From: Erythrocercus mccallii
Taxonomy: Eukaryota > Chordata > Aves > Passeriformes > Dicruridae
Direction of reading: 5' to 3'
Length of the DNA: 64,000 nt
NCBI GenBank assembly: GCA_013397435.1
Contig: VZRG01001492.1
Span: 4,754-68,753, forward strand
A program made the position numbers and the translations under genes. Shown piece after piece: positions 49,701 to 63,818 of the stretch. Every line of letters begins with the position of its first letter. Positions within the stretch are counted from its first letter, which is position 1. Under the pieces are notes generated by a model that was given only the letters and a program-made list of their open reading frames with translations, had not been told where the DNA came from and made no database searches.

Positions 49701-52700
49701 TAGCCAGAAAACAAAACACAGTCTAATTTCACCAGTAAGAGAGAAGACAAAAATGGTGAGGGCTGACTATCTCAGAAGTGTCAGAAATACATTGCATATA
49801 GCAGGTATCACTCATTTTTCTTATTTGTACAATACATATATATTATAAATATAATTCTAACTTAAGCTTCAAATGTAAAGCTTAAACAGCCACTCTGTTG
49901 CTTTTATCTTTAAAAGTGTGTACTACTGCATTATATGGGATGAGAATATGTATAAACCTGACAAATGTGAAATTATGAAAATTTGAGCTTTAATGCTTTG
50001 TAATACATTTTTCTAACCTTCTGTTTCTAAATATAGCTGGGTTGATTTCCAGTGGTGCTCTTTTTAAGTGCCTGCATATCCTTTTAATCAGAAGATCATA
50101 TTTGAAATGTGCCTGAAAACTAATATTTTTAAACTCAAGATAACGCTGTCATGGACTTTCAACTGTAAACATAAGAACCCAGAAGACTCCTGTTTCTTTT
50201 TGGCCAGCCCAGTGAAGAGATGCCTGTAAAATGAAAGCATGTACAAAGCAGCAATAATCTTTATACTTTCCAGTCAGATCAATTTAAAGTCAGCTATTTA
50301 GGAGCTGTTTACCAGAAGTCAAATGTTAAAAAATTAACTAGTTTCTTCAGTATACTGGACTCAGGAAAGCCATAATTTTAAGACATAGGTCTAGGAAATT
50401 ATCCCAACACCAAAAAACAGTTCATGCAAACTTCCCAGAGTTTTTTTCTAGAGTTGTTTTGCATATTAACATTACTGGAAAAAAACCCAAACAAAATCAT
50501 GACATTTTAATATGGAACATGATGGAACAGTACAAGACCTAGAGAGCCCTAAGTAAAGTATTTATTTGCAAGATTAGGAAAAGTAAAATGCAGACAGCAG
50601 AACCCCAGACAGGTTCTCCACAGTTCTTAACATCGGTGAACAGCTGCCCTCAAATGGATAAAGCAGAGAACTGCAACATTTCAGAAGTCACCTCTTCAAA
50701 TTAATTGTAGTAGCATTATAAACCTTGGAATATATTTGATAATTTATTTCCTAAAAAAACTGTAGTAAGCTCTGCATAGCTTTAGCATACAGAATGCACT
50801 ATAATTTCCATTATACATAAGCCTTTATCATTCATTTGATACTTATTCTGGTTGGTCCCTGTCCAGGTCTAGAACCACTTTGTCAGCAAAGCAAGGCAGC
50901 CTATACAACACTAGTAACAACTTATCCAGCGACTGTGGTCCCAAGGTTACTTATGTGAGGAATTTCTAATACCAATATATGAGTAGTTTTCAAATGACAG
51001 ATTGCATATTAGCCTGCTTTGTACAGGTTAACAAATAAATTGTATAGATAAGAGGCACTGCTGAACAGAAGTTAACTGCAACTGTATTACTGGTGCTGAA
51101 TAGAAAAAAACTCTATTGCTCTAAATTACTCTGTTGTATTCAAGTTTACCCAATACAAAAAACTGCACATATAATAAAACATAATGAAGACTTCTGAAGA
51201 GGCTGTGAAGGAGATCAATGGGGAGGACAATTTTGATCTTATGAGACCAAAATGTCCTAAAAAGTGTACACTTGAATAGTATGCAAAAGGGGCAAAACAA
51301 TTAGTAAAACATGCAAACTGATGGCTTTCTCCATAGTCCATGAGAAAACTTCAAGTGTAGACCTGCTGTAACACAAGTAACAGAAAGAACAATGTTGGCT
51401 CCAGGTTAGATTACCGTACAAATTCAAATTGCACTTGAATTACACTATAGCTTCTCCAGGGCCTTATGGTCCCACTGAGTCAGGGGACCAACATGGAAGC
51501 ATCACTCTAAACAGTCCAGACATAGCAAATTTATTTCAGGCTTATGTGTTACTATGAGTGTTGACTGATAAATGGCTTCTATGGTGTAAAGGAAGGAACA
51601 AATGTTTACTGAACCTATATACGTGATCAGACCAAAATCCAATTCCACAAGGGTTCAAAGATGCCTAAACAGCTGATTGTCACCTTGTAGACTTCCTCCT
51701 CAGAAGTCTCTCTCCTTTCCTACCTACCTACTCTCTATTTATCTTGCAAACCTGTGCAATCTTAATCTCTCTTTTTGCCAAATAATGTGAAAATTAGCCA
51801 AGAGATGCATAAACTCTGGATGACAGACAATGACACACAAAAGTCTCAACTGCACAAGCCTTGTTTTCTTTGGCAACAAAACTTAAGAACACAGTGAAGA
51901 ATTATCCAGCTTATCTTAATTTGTATTAAATCAAATGATAAATCCTGGTTATAATTCTGGCTCTGAAATCATATCAAGGGATGGTCATTATAAACTACTG
52001 TGTCTAATACTAAAGAGCTACCTTACAATTTTTGCTATGGAAGAGCAAGGAGCTACACCTTTTGTAACTGTTGGTGGAAGATGGTACAACTTGTATAGCA
52101 CTCCTATATTGAAAAAAAATTATAAAGCTTCAAAAAAATATAGATAAGGATGATGGTAAAACTGCTGTCTGGCAAAGGACTTCACACTACACAAGATAGC
52201 ATTCCTCAAAGTCCACTAGTAGAGGCCAGGGAAGATGAAATATCAAGTATATCAGCAAAGGGGAGGTCATCAGATAAACATACCTACTACATATTTTTCA
52301 TGCCTATGTGCATGCTCGTAACTGTTTAAGCATCCTGGCATTTAAGTGTGAATGCACAGAGAAATAAAATGAGACTCAAATTTGACCTACTGGATTTAAA
52401 GACTTGTGTATGGGAAGCCCAGTGGCAAATCAGATTAAGCAACAGCAAGGATTCACTACTTTCAGCTTCTACTTGCAACCACCAGTTGAAGCAAGTTTGA
52501 ATGTCACTCTGTAACAAAGTAAGATCTCTACTACATCTGTTCAATCCCACAGCTCATCCTCTCTATAGCTGAAAGGAAACAAAAACATCCAATGGAGACT
52601 CTAGAAGCAAAAAGGAGAAGACTAGCACTTCCCCCCTTCCATATTTGGCCAGTTTTTCCCAACTCTTCAATAAACAGGCAGTAAAATTTGTTAGGAATGT

Positions 52701-55700
52701 GAGCTCTGTAATAACTCCAGTAAGTAGGAAACCTGAAAATTCTCAACTTTTGTTGTTGCTAAGTCATTTTTCCATTGGATTAGCAACTGTAAACAACTCA
52801 CAAAGCAGCCAGATGCATGAAGAGACAGACTGTTTAGAAGTGGAGAACAGTCAAAACCTCCACCTTTGGGTAAGAACGAGCTATTAGATCACCTCTCTTT
52901 GTCCATGGATCCCTTAGCATGTGATACTGGTCCCAAAAATATGACAGCTTCCCAGGCATCTCAAGTGCAGAATTCCATCTCAAAAGAAAGGATGGGGAAC
53001 TTGCAGGTCCATGCAGCTACAGGCATGGGATGCGCCCTCAATCACAACAGTAACCACCACAATAGAGCACATGTGCACTCACACAAGGTAATTTTTTGTA
53101 AGGTCTCATGAAGTGTTTAGGAAAACAACATAGACTGTCTAGTAAAATGCATATTGACGAGACTATATAGTATCAATACTAATGATGCTATCATAACATT
53201 AAAAAAATACTTAATCACGAGCATCTAAAAAAATAATGCCTACCTTACATAACCATTAAAACAGAAGGCCTCTATTATCTGGCTTTACTCTACAAGTCCC
53301 CTAACGTTATCACTGTATTTACCATGCTACAGTGTCTTGTTGTCACTATCACTTTTTTTTAAACTATCTTTAAAACATGCGCCTTCATTTCTGCAGTAAA
53401 TATTTCAGAAAACATTCCAGGTATGCAACAGAAATCCAGCTGCATCATCTTGCATTTTATAAATATTCCAGAAATGTCTGCCAAGTTCTCATTGGCTGTA
53501 ACATGACATGTTGGATACGCAAGTTTAACTCTTTAGTCTAGTCAGTGTTGCAACAACTGTTAAAAAGAATTTCTACAGCTGCTGTGCAGGAATTTATTTG
53601 CTGACCACTTATTTATGCTGGGTTTGCACCTTTAAATAAAGCTGAGACAAGAATTAAGAATTGCAACAGGTAGAGAAGTCATGCAATATTTAACACTGGA
53701 TTAAAATACAAGTTAAATTCCCAGCTGAGGATAAGCTGGGGGAAGGGAAAGCAGGTGTTTTTTTAGTAAAGGAGGCTGCTTCTATGAAAAGGGAAGATAG
53801 GAAACTGAAAAATTATTTTCCATACTGCAAAATTCAGCTTTTTTATCACTGCATCACACTTCCATGTAAAATGCAACACTTAAAATATTCTCTACTTTTA
53901 TATCTACACACACAAAAATGCACAAAGCAGTACCAAAATACTTAAAACATGTTTATCAGTTTCTGAATAATATACAAAAAGCACTGAGGCTTGGACTTAG
54001 ACCTTTCTTTCTATATATTAAATGGGAGCATGAAAAAATCTCCAAAATATCAAAAAGACATTAAAAATATTTCCACCACCTTATGTACCTAAACAATTTC
54101 TTTTCTTCCATAGCAAAATTCTGTCCCAAGACTGTTTATTCAGCATTAAAAAAGAAAATTCCAACAACACTCTATGGATTAGCTACACTGACAACTGCCA
54201 AAATAAAAGGCTGAACAGCGCAAAGTATTATAGTTTGTATGTTTGAAACAAAATGGTTTTCTTTTGATCCAAGACTATTTTCCTTAACAGCATTGTAAAA
54301 TACACATAAATCTAACAAATGCAACAACTGATTGTTACAATGGCATTCATTTGATAGCACCAAATTAAGCTACATAATCCTTTTCAGCTGGTAACAGCAT
54401 ACTGCAAAGGGCTGTGAGGCTATTTATAAAGTTCAAGATATGTGAAGTAAAGAATGCTTAGAGCACAGAAGAAAGCAGGTAGTGTGTGGAAGGGCTGGCA
54501 TTCTTGACTGGTATGGTTGACCAAATCCAGCTTTGAGCTTACTGGCATTCTGGTACTAAACCCTGCCGAGAAAGAATTGCAGTGCACCAGCACCAAATTC
54601 TGATGGGCACAGTATGGGAAGAGTCAGGGTCTGTCAACAGCCTGTCCTCCAAAACAAATACACGGGAATAGCTGCACACCCAGAGCACAGCACACTTGCT
54701 CTAGGGCAAGGAATACTAGCAGTTTACACCAAAGCCAAAAGTTGTGCAGAAGGGTAAGTGCCTCTGAGTACCAACAGAAACTGTCCTTGCTTTAGATGAA
54801 GTCCAGCTTAAAAGTCGAGAGACAACATTATTACATTTGGCAAGAACAACTGATCCATACTGAAAGATTTTTGGTCCGATTTCTTCCATTTAGCTATGTC
54901 ACTTCTACTTACTTTATTTTTACAAACTCATTTTAATTAAATCAATTATTTTCTGCGTGTTTTAGAAAATCTGACCAAGGTATCATGACTGAAGGAATTA
55001 TGACATTGGCAAAAAGAGTGTTTATTATTTGTTGTATTTTGATTTTTTTTAGTACTCAATATACTTGGACCAATAATGATCACAGTAGCTGCCATCCTTA
55101 AGGGACACTCCATAAATTAAATGAGAAGAACAAAGGGTCTCGGAACATTGACTGGGTAACAATGAGATTTGCACTTACAGGAAATGTTGCTAATGCTTTA
55201 CTTGAAAGTAGCAATGACTCCTGATGATGAATAAGGTGGAATTTATCCCTGCTGGCAATCTGTGGTGGCAGTAAGTACATTTTACATTTCACAGAGGGGC
55301 CAGGGATTGAAAAAATGTATTAAAATTTTATAAGCATTAACTGAGTAGTATGTCATGACACAGCTGAAAGGTATAGCCAGTGTCTTCCAAGACTGAATTA
55401 CACTGAGTATTACTAAAAGTCACAATTCACTCCTTTCGTATTTTGCAGTATGTGGTCAGGTAGTAAAGTCAGTAGAAAACACCACTTTTTAGTAAGAACA
55501 AAGATTTTAAAAATCAAGGTTTTACATAGAAATAGTTAATGTGAACCATCTTGATTTGGGATAGAAATCTCTGCACTTCTTTAGTAATTGAGTAATTGTG
55601 TCCTTCTCATATCCTTTCCCTCTTCCCAATTTTTGTTACAGACTAAAGAAACAAAATTTGAAATTAGCAAGAAGAGTAAAAAGGAGAAACAGGACAGAAG

Positions 55701-58175
55701 AAAAGATGCCCAACAGCAATGCTTTCCACCTGTATTTCACTGATTATGATCAGGATACCTATCTATCCATAAGAACTCATGATTTTCTCCTTTAAAATCT
55801 CAGTACCACTTAACTATATGTAATATTATATCAAAAGTTGTACCATACAGAGTCAAGACACGTACTTTTTTTTTAACATAAAACACATTTTATAATCATT
55901 TGGTGAATTCCTGAACTTGTTTGGCCTGGACAGAATGGGCAGAAGTCTCACAAATTTTGCATAAAGTTTAGACAGCATCTTCATTAACCACACTATGGAA
56001 AAAAAGGGAGAAGATGCTTGTGACACAAAGAACATTTATAGAAACACCTGTTCTAAGTTTTACAGGGATTTTTATAATAGAAATTTCACTTATAAACCAA
56101 ACTAATATTCACTAATAAACCAGCAAAACATTCACATAAACAAAACATAACAGCTCATCAATAAGTCTACAGAAAATGCAGAGTGTATCATTACTACACA
56201 AGCACAGCTGCATGCACACATGAAACACCATGCATTAGCAAAGAAGAACAGTTCATGTGTCAAAAATCATCCTTTGTGGATGGACATTAGATGCTGTCTA
56301 TTCAAACATTGGCTGAGACAGCTAGGAAAATTTGCTTTTAAGCATTCTGCCTGTTCAGAAATCATTAAACTAGCAGAGAAATTGACATTGTCTAGCTTCT
56401 CTCCTTATACTCAAGAATTTATAAAGGTACGTAAATTCCTTCACTGTGCACATTTTGCTGAACAGACACATGTTCTGCAGATAATGAAAAGTCCTACAGA
56501 AATAAAAGATAAACTGTAATCTACAAAATAACTCTGAGTGAGAAACATATCAGAAAAAAATGTTAGTCCTGCAGCAGGTGTTAAACTTAGTTTTGGTCTT
56601 CAGATCAATTTCTAGTCCTCCAGCTCCCTAAGCTAATTTCAGATCCCATGACTTTCTAAGTATAAACATCAGCAAACACGAGAAGTTTACTACTCATAAC
56701 TTGTGTTTTTTAAACATACACTTCAAATTCATAGTTAAAGGAATATTTAACAACCATTTGGGAAAGGATGTGTCAACAAAACCAAAAACTAACTCACCAG
56801 CAAAAGTTTTACTTTCTCCACACTTTGATTCATCATTTGCATTCAATTTTATAACTAGTAATACCAACTTCAGTTAAGCCTCAAAAGGAGAAGCAGCTTA
56901 AAACAAACAGGGCAACAGCATCCACTGATAAATGGATGAAAATACAGCTCTGTCACTACAGACTGGAAATATCTGGGCTAACAATCACATCAGGCAATAG
57001 CATGTGCCACATAGTCAAGAACAACAAAAGGAACAAATGGCATTTTTAAGTGGGGCAGAGCTCCCAAATGCATTTGTTAGACTAGTCACATATCCCAACA
57101 GAGTTAGTATATTGAAAGGATTCTGAAGCACAGTTGCATGATTTCTACTTCATAATATTGTTTTCATATAATTGGTGAGTTGAAATAGTAATACTGCACT
57201 TTTTTTTCTTTCCTTTGAAAAGAAAGCTCATCTTTGACAACAAAAAATGCAGAGCAAAAACCATGTGGGTACTAAACCAACATTGATTTCAAAGTCTATG
57301 AAAAAAGTGTGTGAAAACAAGATGCTGCTTCAGGTAGTTATCCTTAAGGCATCCACTGAATTTATTCTACATAATATAAACAGATATGGAGGTTTGAGTA
57401 ACATATGCAAGTACCTCCCCAATATTTACCTCTAGGGAGCAATGCCTAAGGCAAGCAATCAAAGGAAAACTCAAGTATTTACCCTGTTTCTGCACCCCCC
57501 TTGCCCAAGGTGGCTGGCAACTTTCCTACTTTAGGAAACTGAACAACCATCAACAGAGCTACAAAAGAATCACACGTATCCTCAGGAGAACATAGGAGAC
57601 ATGTCTTGGTAAGAACCATCAGCAAGTGGAAGGTGTATGCCCTGATGTAGGCTTCACTGCAAAGAAAGGGCAATTATATATTGTCAGATGCCTCTGCAGG
57701 ACAAACTGGCACAATCCAAAGCTCTGTACATTTATTTTCCAGTATGGCTAGTTGAGGCAAATCCTTTGCCTGGAGTTTAAAGACTGACCTCAACTATTGG
57801 CATAGAAGTAGAAAATTGATTGTGTCTTACTCAGCTAGGACTTCAGTCTAGTAAGCAATTGCTGTAATGAGTAACTAAATCAGCACTACCTCTTTCCACA
57901 TTAAAAAAAAGGCGCAACTTTCTGCAGTGAAGGGAGAAGAGAAAATAAAAAAAAATCTACTTATTAAATAGAATTTTGTAGTCCAAACTATGAGCCAAAC
58001 TGTCAGAATCAATGTCTTCTGTTAAACTACCTTTCCTCCTTCCTTCCCAGGCATCAATATTCTTGATTTTACTCTCTATACAGAATTACTTACTTCACAA
58101 ATTATATATTAGAACTGTCCTTTAATTGTTGCAATTTGTAAAAATCATACTGAAAAGTGGTAAGACACCCTACAT

Positions 58176-58284
58176 AAAGGAATTTATTATATTATTATAT
58201 TATTACATTATTATATTATTATATTATTATATTATTATATTATTATATTATTATATTATTATAGAATTTATTATAAATTCCTTT
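58176..58284. repeat. Octamer tandem repeat inside an 11-bp inverted repeat
   Basis: About nine copies of the 8-base unit ATTATTAT, with one C interruption, fill 58187-58262. The tract is bounded by AAAGGAATTTA (58176-58186) and its exact reverse complement TAAATTCCTTT (58274-58284). Confidence 0.9.
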
Positions 58285-58320
58285 AATTTGACTGTGACAC
58301 ATTAACATAACAGTCAAATT
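58285..58320. repeat. Perfect 11-bp hairpin abutting the octamer repeat
   Basis: AATTTGACTGT (58285-58295) and ACAGTCAAATT (58310-58320) are exact reverse complements around a 14-base loop. The hairpin begins at the base after the preceding inverted repeat ends. Confidence 0.9.
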
Positions 58321-59058
58321 TAATTACTAAGTATTTGAAGAACTTTGCATGAGAAAGCTGAACTAGATAGCAACGTTCTTAGATAAGCCACAAACTCTAT
58401 TAGTAATAACCGCATTACTACAAACATAGCCCACAAATCTATTAGCAAACTTGAAGATCCACTTACCGAGCAGGAAAAATTAGCAGAGCAGCAATTATGT
58501 AACACATTATTTTTATGTACAAGTGAAGGTGTAGAAAAATTCTACTTAGAAAATGCAAAAGTATAGCTAAACCTCTACAAATCTTGAGCAGCAAATGAAA
58601 TCATAAATTAACACAGCCAAGTAAAAGCACAAGAAGTTAAAAGTACTTTTCAAACAAAACACCGGTATTTGTAGAAAAGCATGCAGCAGGTTAGTAAAGC
58701 TGGAGAAGTAACTTGCTATCTACAGAGAAACAAAGCATCTGCATTCCTTCCATGAATGCCTTAATATTTACCAAACTACATCTAATGACAGTTGTGTAAC
58801 CTTTTCAAATGATGCTGCATGCTTGGAATGATTAGCACTAAACTATGGGGAATATAAATGAGAAAGAAATCAAAGGTTAGAAGTGTTGATTTATATTAAT
58901 CTCCAAGTATGAATATTTCTAAAGTTATTACCGCCCAATAGAAAAAACAAGGCCCTGTATCAGAAAAGTAAAAAGAAGATATTTTAAAAATACAAAACTT
59001 GCTTGAAACTAACCAACCTCTCATGGTAAGGAAAAAGTAATTCCAACTGGCAAATATG

Positions 59059-59386
59059 AATCATAGAATCTTTAAAAGGGACCTCTGGAGATCATCCAGT
59101 CCAATTCTCTACTAAAGCAGGTTCATCTGGAGCAGGTTACACAGGATTATGTGCAGGCAAGTTTTGAGTATTTCCACAGAATGAGACTCCACAGGCTCTA
59201 TGGGCTGCCTGTTCCAGTGCTGCCACCCTCAAAGGAAAGCTACATTTTCAGATGCAACTTTCTGTGTTTCTGTTTGTGCTCATCGCCCCTTATCGTGTCA
59301 CTGGGCACCACTGAATAAGAATTTGGCCCCAGTATCTGAACACCTGCCCTTAAAGCATTTGTATGCCTTAACAAGATCCCCTTCAA
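59059..59386 (-). mobile_element. CR1 LINE 3' fragment, diverged
   Basis: Minus-strand copy starting AATCATAGAATC, followed by AGGGACCTCTGGAGATCATC, GGCTGCCTGTTCCAGTGCTG and ATCGCCCCTTATCGTGTCAC, and ending near AACAAGATCCCCTTCA. These blocks follow the order of an avian CR1 3' region but with many substitutions and indels, and a subfamily different from the 9164 copy seems likely. No coding potential is left; frames across it are artefacts. Confidence 0.85.
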
Positions 59387-62300
59387 TTAAAAAACAGAAT
59401 CATAGGAAGAAGCAAGAGAAAAAAAAACTTGTCAACACTTTTTTGTTGCCTTTTTTCATCAATCAGAACAATTTTTATGTGTAGCCTTTCTGATACAGCT
59501 TTAGGCAAGTTATTGCTTAGTTTAAAATCCTTGAAAGCTTTAACTGAAAGGCAGGAAGAATCTACATACTTTGCATGGAATCCTTGCAAAAAAATAGGCA
59601 AAAAAATTATCTCTTTTTGAAGTATGAAGTTTTTTCTCTTTCTCCTGTGTACTCAGAGCAGAGAACTATACATTGCATTCTCATCACACAAGCCATCTGA
59701 AACTAAATTTAATACTAGTTCTTTTAAAGGAAGTATTTCTACATAATTTCCTACAATGGAAACATACTTCTTGACAAACAAAAAATACTAAGTCCTTCTG
59801 TTCCAGTTACATTTATTCCCTACACTTAAAAAACATGCTTCAGGCTTTTAGCTGCAGGAGCAAGGAAAACCTTTGCAAAGGAACACCGCACAAATCTCCA
59901 TAAGGCTGCAGCAAAGCAGTAACAGCCCCCTCTGCTGCTCAGAGAAGGAGAAAAATAATTACACACAAACCACCCTGCACCAACACCCACGGCAACTTTT
60001 GGCCAATTCCATGTACTGGCTATACACAGAAAAAAAAAAAACTGCTCCCAAGGATCAGCATTTCTGTAATCATGTTTGATTCCCCCTTATTCCCCTATCC
60101 TGCTTTTAATCTATCAACAATTCTGACAACAACTGCAGAGTAGCAATTTCACACAGGAGTCCTTCTCACTTCACACTTGCACAAAGTACCCAGTGCAATC
60201 TTAGGTTTCCTTAGTTTAAAAAATTAATGCTGTCTTTCCACACAAAGCCAAAACCCCCAGAAAAAAATAAATCTTTCTTATCTCTATGCCTCTACATACA
60301 AGCTTAGACAAGGCATCTGGAACAAAAAACTCTGTCACAGCCTGCACTATTTAAGAGCTGAAAGTTCTGTAGGCAAGCAGGGCTTTAGATTTGTTTCAGA
60401 ACTGAAGAGGTGGGTATTTAAGCTCCAAGGGACAGGTTTTCCTGTGGTACATCCTCTTCCAGCCCCACCCAAGTTAATCCAGCTTATCTGTTGTATCTTC
60501 CTTCGCTCCACTCTCCCATGTTATCAAACACTCAAGAAGAGGCACTCCTGAACAGCACCATTACTTACACACATCCTCTCTTGTGACTTACAACCAAATG
60601 GACAGCATGGTATAAAGTATGGTAGAGGATGCTGCAATCAAAGTACACTGGTTTTACATGAAAATTAAAGTGCTTCTCAGCCTTTACCACTGTTGTTTGT
60701 AATATATGTTATGTATTAAATGTATCCATTAAAAAATCCCATCTTATTATCCTTAGTAATGATGCAAATGATAAAATATGCTGACTTCTGAAAGGGTATC
60801 AAAGTGATTTTTGTGGTTGTAGATGCAACTATAGAATAATTTTTCATCTTTATTTTAGCTGATCTGTTTTCTGTTTCCTTGGAAGCTCTGCTAACCAACA
60901 AAACAATCACAACCCACAATTCTGCAACAAGCAAATGTGCATCTGAAGAGGAGACTAATTAATGAAGTTATTGGAGGGTTCTGCACGCATGAATGCCTGA
61001 GCCCTTATGAGAAGTCACCATCACAATCCAAATAGTTAACACAAAAGTAACACTGCACATTCATATAACCTAATTTGCAAGTTTTATGACAGCCTTCATA
61101 GACGAAAAGGAAATAAATGTTTAAGTAAGTGGAGGTTGTTGCAAAGATTCTTGTTGAACAGTGCCTGTTATCCAGAAGGATAAAGCACCTGGAGTAAATG
61201 GGCTCAAACATCCATTCAGAAATTCCTCCAGACAAGCAGAGCAGACAGAAGTGTTTTCCGAAACCACAAGCAAGAAAAATGGCTACTCAGCAGCTAACAA
61301 TCTTCCTGCTCCACCTGCTCACTTGGATTTTAAAATTCAGGTCCTTATATAATACATTTCACTCCTGTTAGTCTGATATCAAGTAGCTATTTTGTCTACA
61401 CCATAGAAATCTGTGCCAGTATTTGCTGGAAATAATGCAGCTAATGCTTTTCATGAATTCCTGTGTTTAATTTTTTTCAAAGTGGTTATTTCCTAACTGA
61501 GGTGGCTTCAACATTAGAGACATTTAATATTAGAAGTATTATGTAATGTTGTATTTTAGATAAATAAAAGCTAATTGAACAAAGTTAAATTCATAGGAGC
61601 TTGCATACAAGTGATCATCGCATTTTCTCCACAAAATGAATTCCCCGTCAAATCCAAACCAGAGATGATTGCACCTGTAAACTGTAGCTGTTTAGAAACA
61701 ATTTCTAAGGTAATCAAGAAGCCAATGCTCCTCTAAATGATAAGCTTGCAGCAGTTCAAGATAAACAACTCATCTTAATGGGAACAAAATACATCAATTA
61801 AAATATTTAAGTACATTGCAGACATTAATATTTAAAAACTATGAAACTGGGAGTTACAGGAACAGTTATGCAAACAAAGACAAAAAATGGAACAAGTTAA
61901 GATTGTATGTATTATGATCAAAGTATTTTTAAGAATAAGAACCATCAAAATATTTCAAAAATACCAAATAAACATAATGATTTACTGGAAAAAAAACTTG
62001 GAAAAGCAAACAGAGTACAACCTAGATAATGCTATGGTGAAATCCAGGTGTCAGTACAAGAGAAAATAATGCACTGGTTGACATAAAATAGGATTATAGC
62101 ATTGATGACATTTTCTTCCACAAAATCAGACTGGTATCACCTCTGTCATAAAAACCAATTTTGATAAACATAAAATATTGCTGGCACGATATGTCTCCTA
62201 GTACCACAATTTCAAGAGTATGAACACAAGTAGACTAACAATTTAAATTTCGAGTAAGCAAGAACGATGATTTACATGAGCTATTTCACAGTGATGGCAA

Positions 62301-62875
62301 CTGCCAGTAATACATTCTTGTCCTGGCATTGCAACAGAATCCCACATGTAGAGGGATAAAAGCGCTTAAGTGCAGTTGCTATCAAATACAGGATGTAAGA
62401 GCTTATGTTGTGGTTAATTGTTACCCAACAGAACTCAATTAATACAAAGTCATCACAGAGCATTGGAAATGGATGCCACAAACACAACGCAATCAGTGAA
62501 GAATCAGCATCAAGAACACAGCAAGACTGCTACATATATTTATTTAGCTCTCTTGTGCTATTTAGTAGTTTTAAAACAGATATGACAACATTTAACAAGA
62601 CACAGGTCAACTGGAGTAAAAATTAACAAACAGTAAAGGATCTGACATGAGAAAACTCCGGTCACTTTAATACAACTGAGCATCAGTTCTGTAGGTACAA
62701 AGGACATAGGCCAACCTTACAGAATAGCTCTCTGAAAAAGGCTTCCATCATATTAGACAAATCAGTCAAACGAAATCCCAATGCATGGAGTTATTTGATA
62801 TATAAATAGGTAAATTTATAAACTATTTTTAACTGTCCTTGGCACAGCTGCTACTGGGTTTTAATTGCAGTTCTG
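59387..62875. other. Non-coding sequence, nothing recognised
   Basis: AT-rich unique sequence between two CR1 copies. Short frames here have no coding character, and no repeat or RNA feature was identified. Confidence 0.5.
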
Positions 62876-63818
62876 ATATAATAGAATTATTTAGGTTGGA
62901 AAAGGTCTCACAGGATCACCAAGTCCAACCATTAATCTAACACTACTACAAGTCAAACACTAAACAATGTCCCTAAGTGCTACATCTACATATCTTTTAA
63001 ATACCTCCAAGGATGGTAACTCAACCACCTCCCTGAGGAGCCTGTTCCAGTGTTTGACAATCCCTTCCCAGAAGGAGTGTATCCTAATATCCAATATAAA
63101 TCTCCTCTAGTGCAACTTCAGGCCAATTCTTTTTGTCCTATCGCTCGTTACCTGGGAGAAGAGGCCAATCCTCACCTGGTTACAGCCTCCTTTCAGGTAT
63201 TTGTAGACAGTAATAAGGTCTCTCCTGAGCCTTCTCTGTGCTAAAACAACATCAGCTCTCTCAGCTGCTCCTCACAGGACTTGAGCTCCAGATCCTTCAC
63301 CAATCTCATTGCCCTTCTCTGGAATCTCTACAGCACCTCAATGTCCCTTCTTGTAGTGAGGCCCAGAACTGAACACAAGATTTGAGCTGTGGCCTCACCA
63401 GCGCCGAGTATAGGAGGATGATCACTGCCCTGGTCCTGCTGGCCACTCTATTGCTGACACAGGCCAGGACGCCTCCTTGGACACCTGGGCACAGCTGGCT
63501 CATGTTCAGCTGCTCTCTAGCAGCACCCCCAGGTCCTTTTCTGCTGGGCAGCTTTCCAGCCACTCTGCCCAAGCCCGTAGCACTGAATGTGGCTGATGTG
63601 AGCCAAGAGCAGGATTTGGCATTTGGCCTTGAGCCTCATACAATTGGCCTTGGCCCATAATCCAGCCTGTCCAGACTCTGCTGTGGAGCCTTCCAGCCCT
63701 CCAGCAGATCAACAAACCCAACTTGATGTCACCTGCAAACTAACTGAGGGTGCACTCGATCCCCCTCATCCAGACTGCTGATCAAGATATAAAGACATAT
63801 GTTCCAACACCGGAGTGC
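62876..63818 (-). mobile_element. CR1 LINE, 5'-truncated, about 0.94 kb
   Basis: Minus-strand copy whose 3' end is at the left (ATAATAGAATTATTTAGG, a worn terminal repeat), followed by GGTTGGAAAAGGTCTCACAG and AACCACCTCCCTGAGGAGCC. Further in, the minus strand encodes late ORF2 pieces: SRTRAVIILLYSALVRPQL with CVQFWA (63306-63572), and SCPAEKDLGVLLESS in another frame (63506-63721), so it is frameshifted. The right limit is estimated where similarity to the usual CR1 sequence fades. Inactive. Confidence 0.88.

Larger units (their letters stand above)
46761..59058. other. Non-coding sequence upstream of the FBXW7 gamma exon
   Basis: Probably the intron separating a more 5' FBXW7 first exon (alpha) from the gamma exon (inference). 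No exon, RNA gene or recognisable transposon was found apart from the repeat structure at 58176-58320. The sequence is AT-rich with many short homopolymer runs. Confidence 0.55.

Noticed and set aside
63306..63721. Two minus-strand frames of 71-88 codons
   Set aside because: Both match late CR1 ORF2 in different phases, so they are one decayed element.
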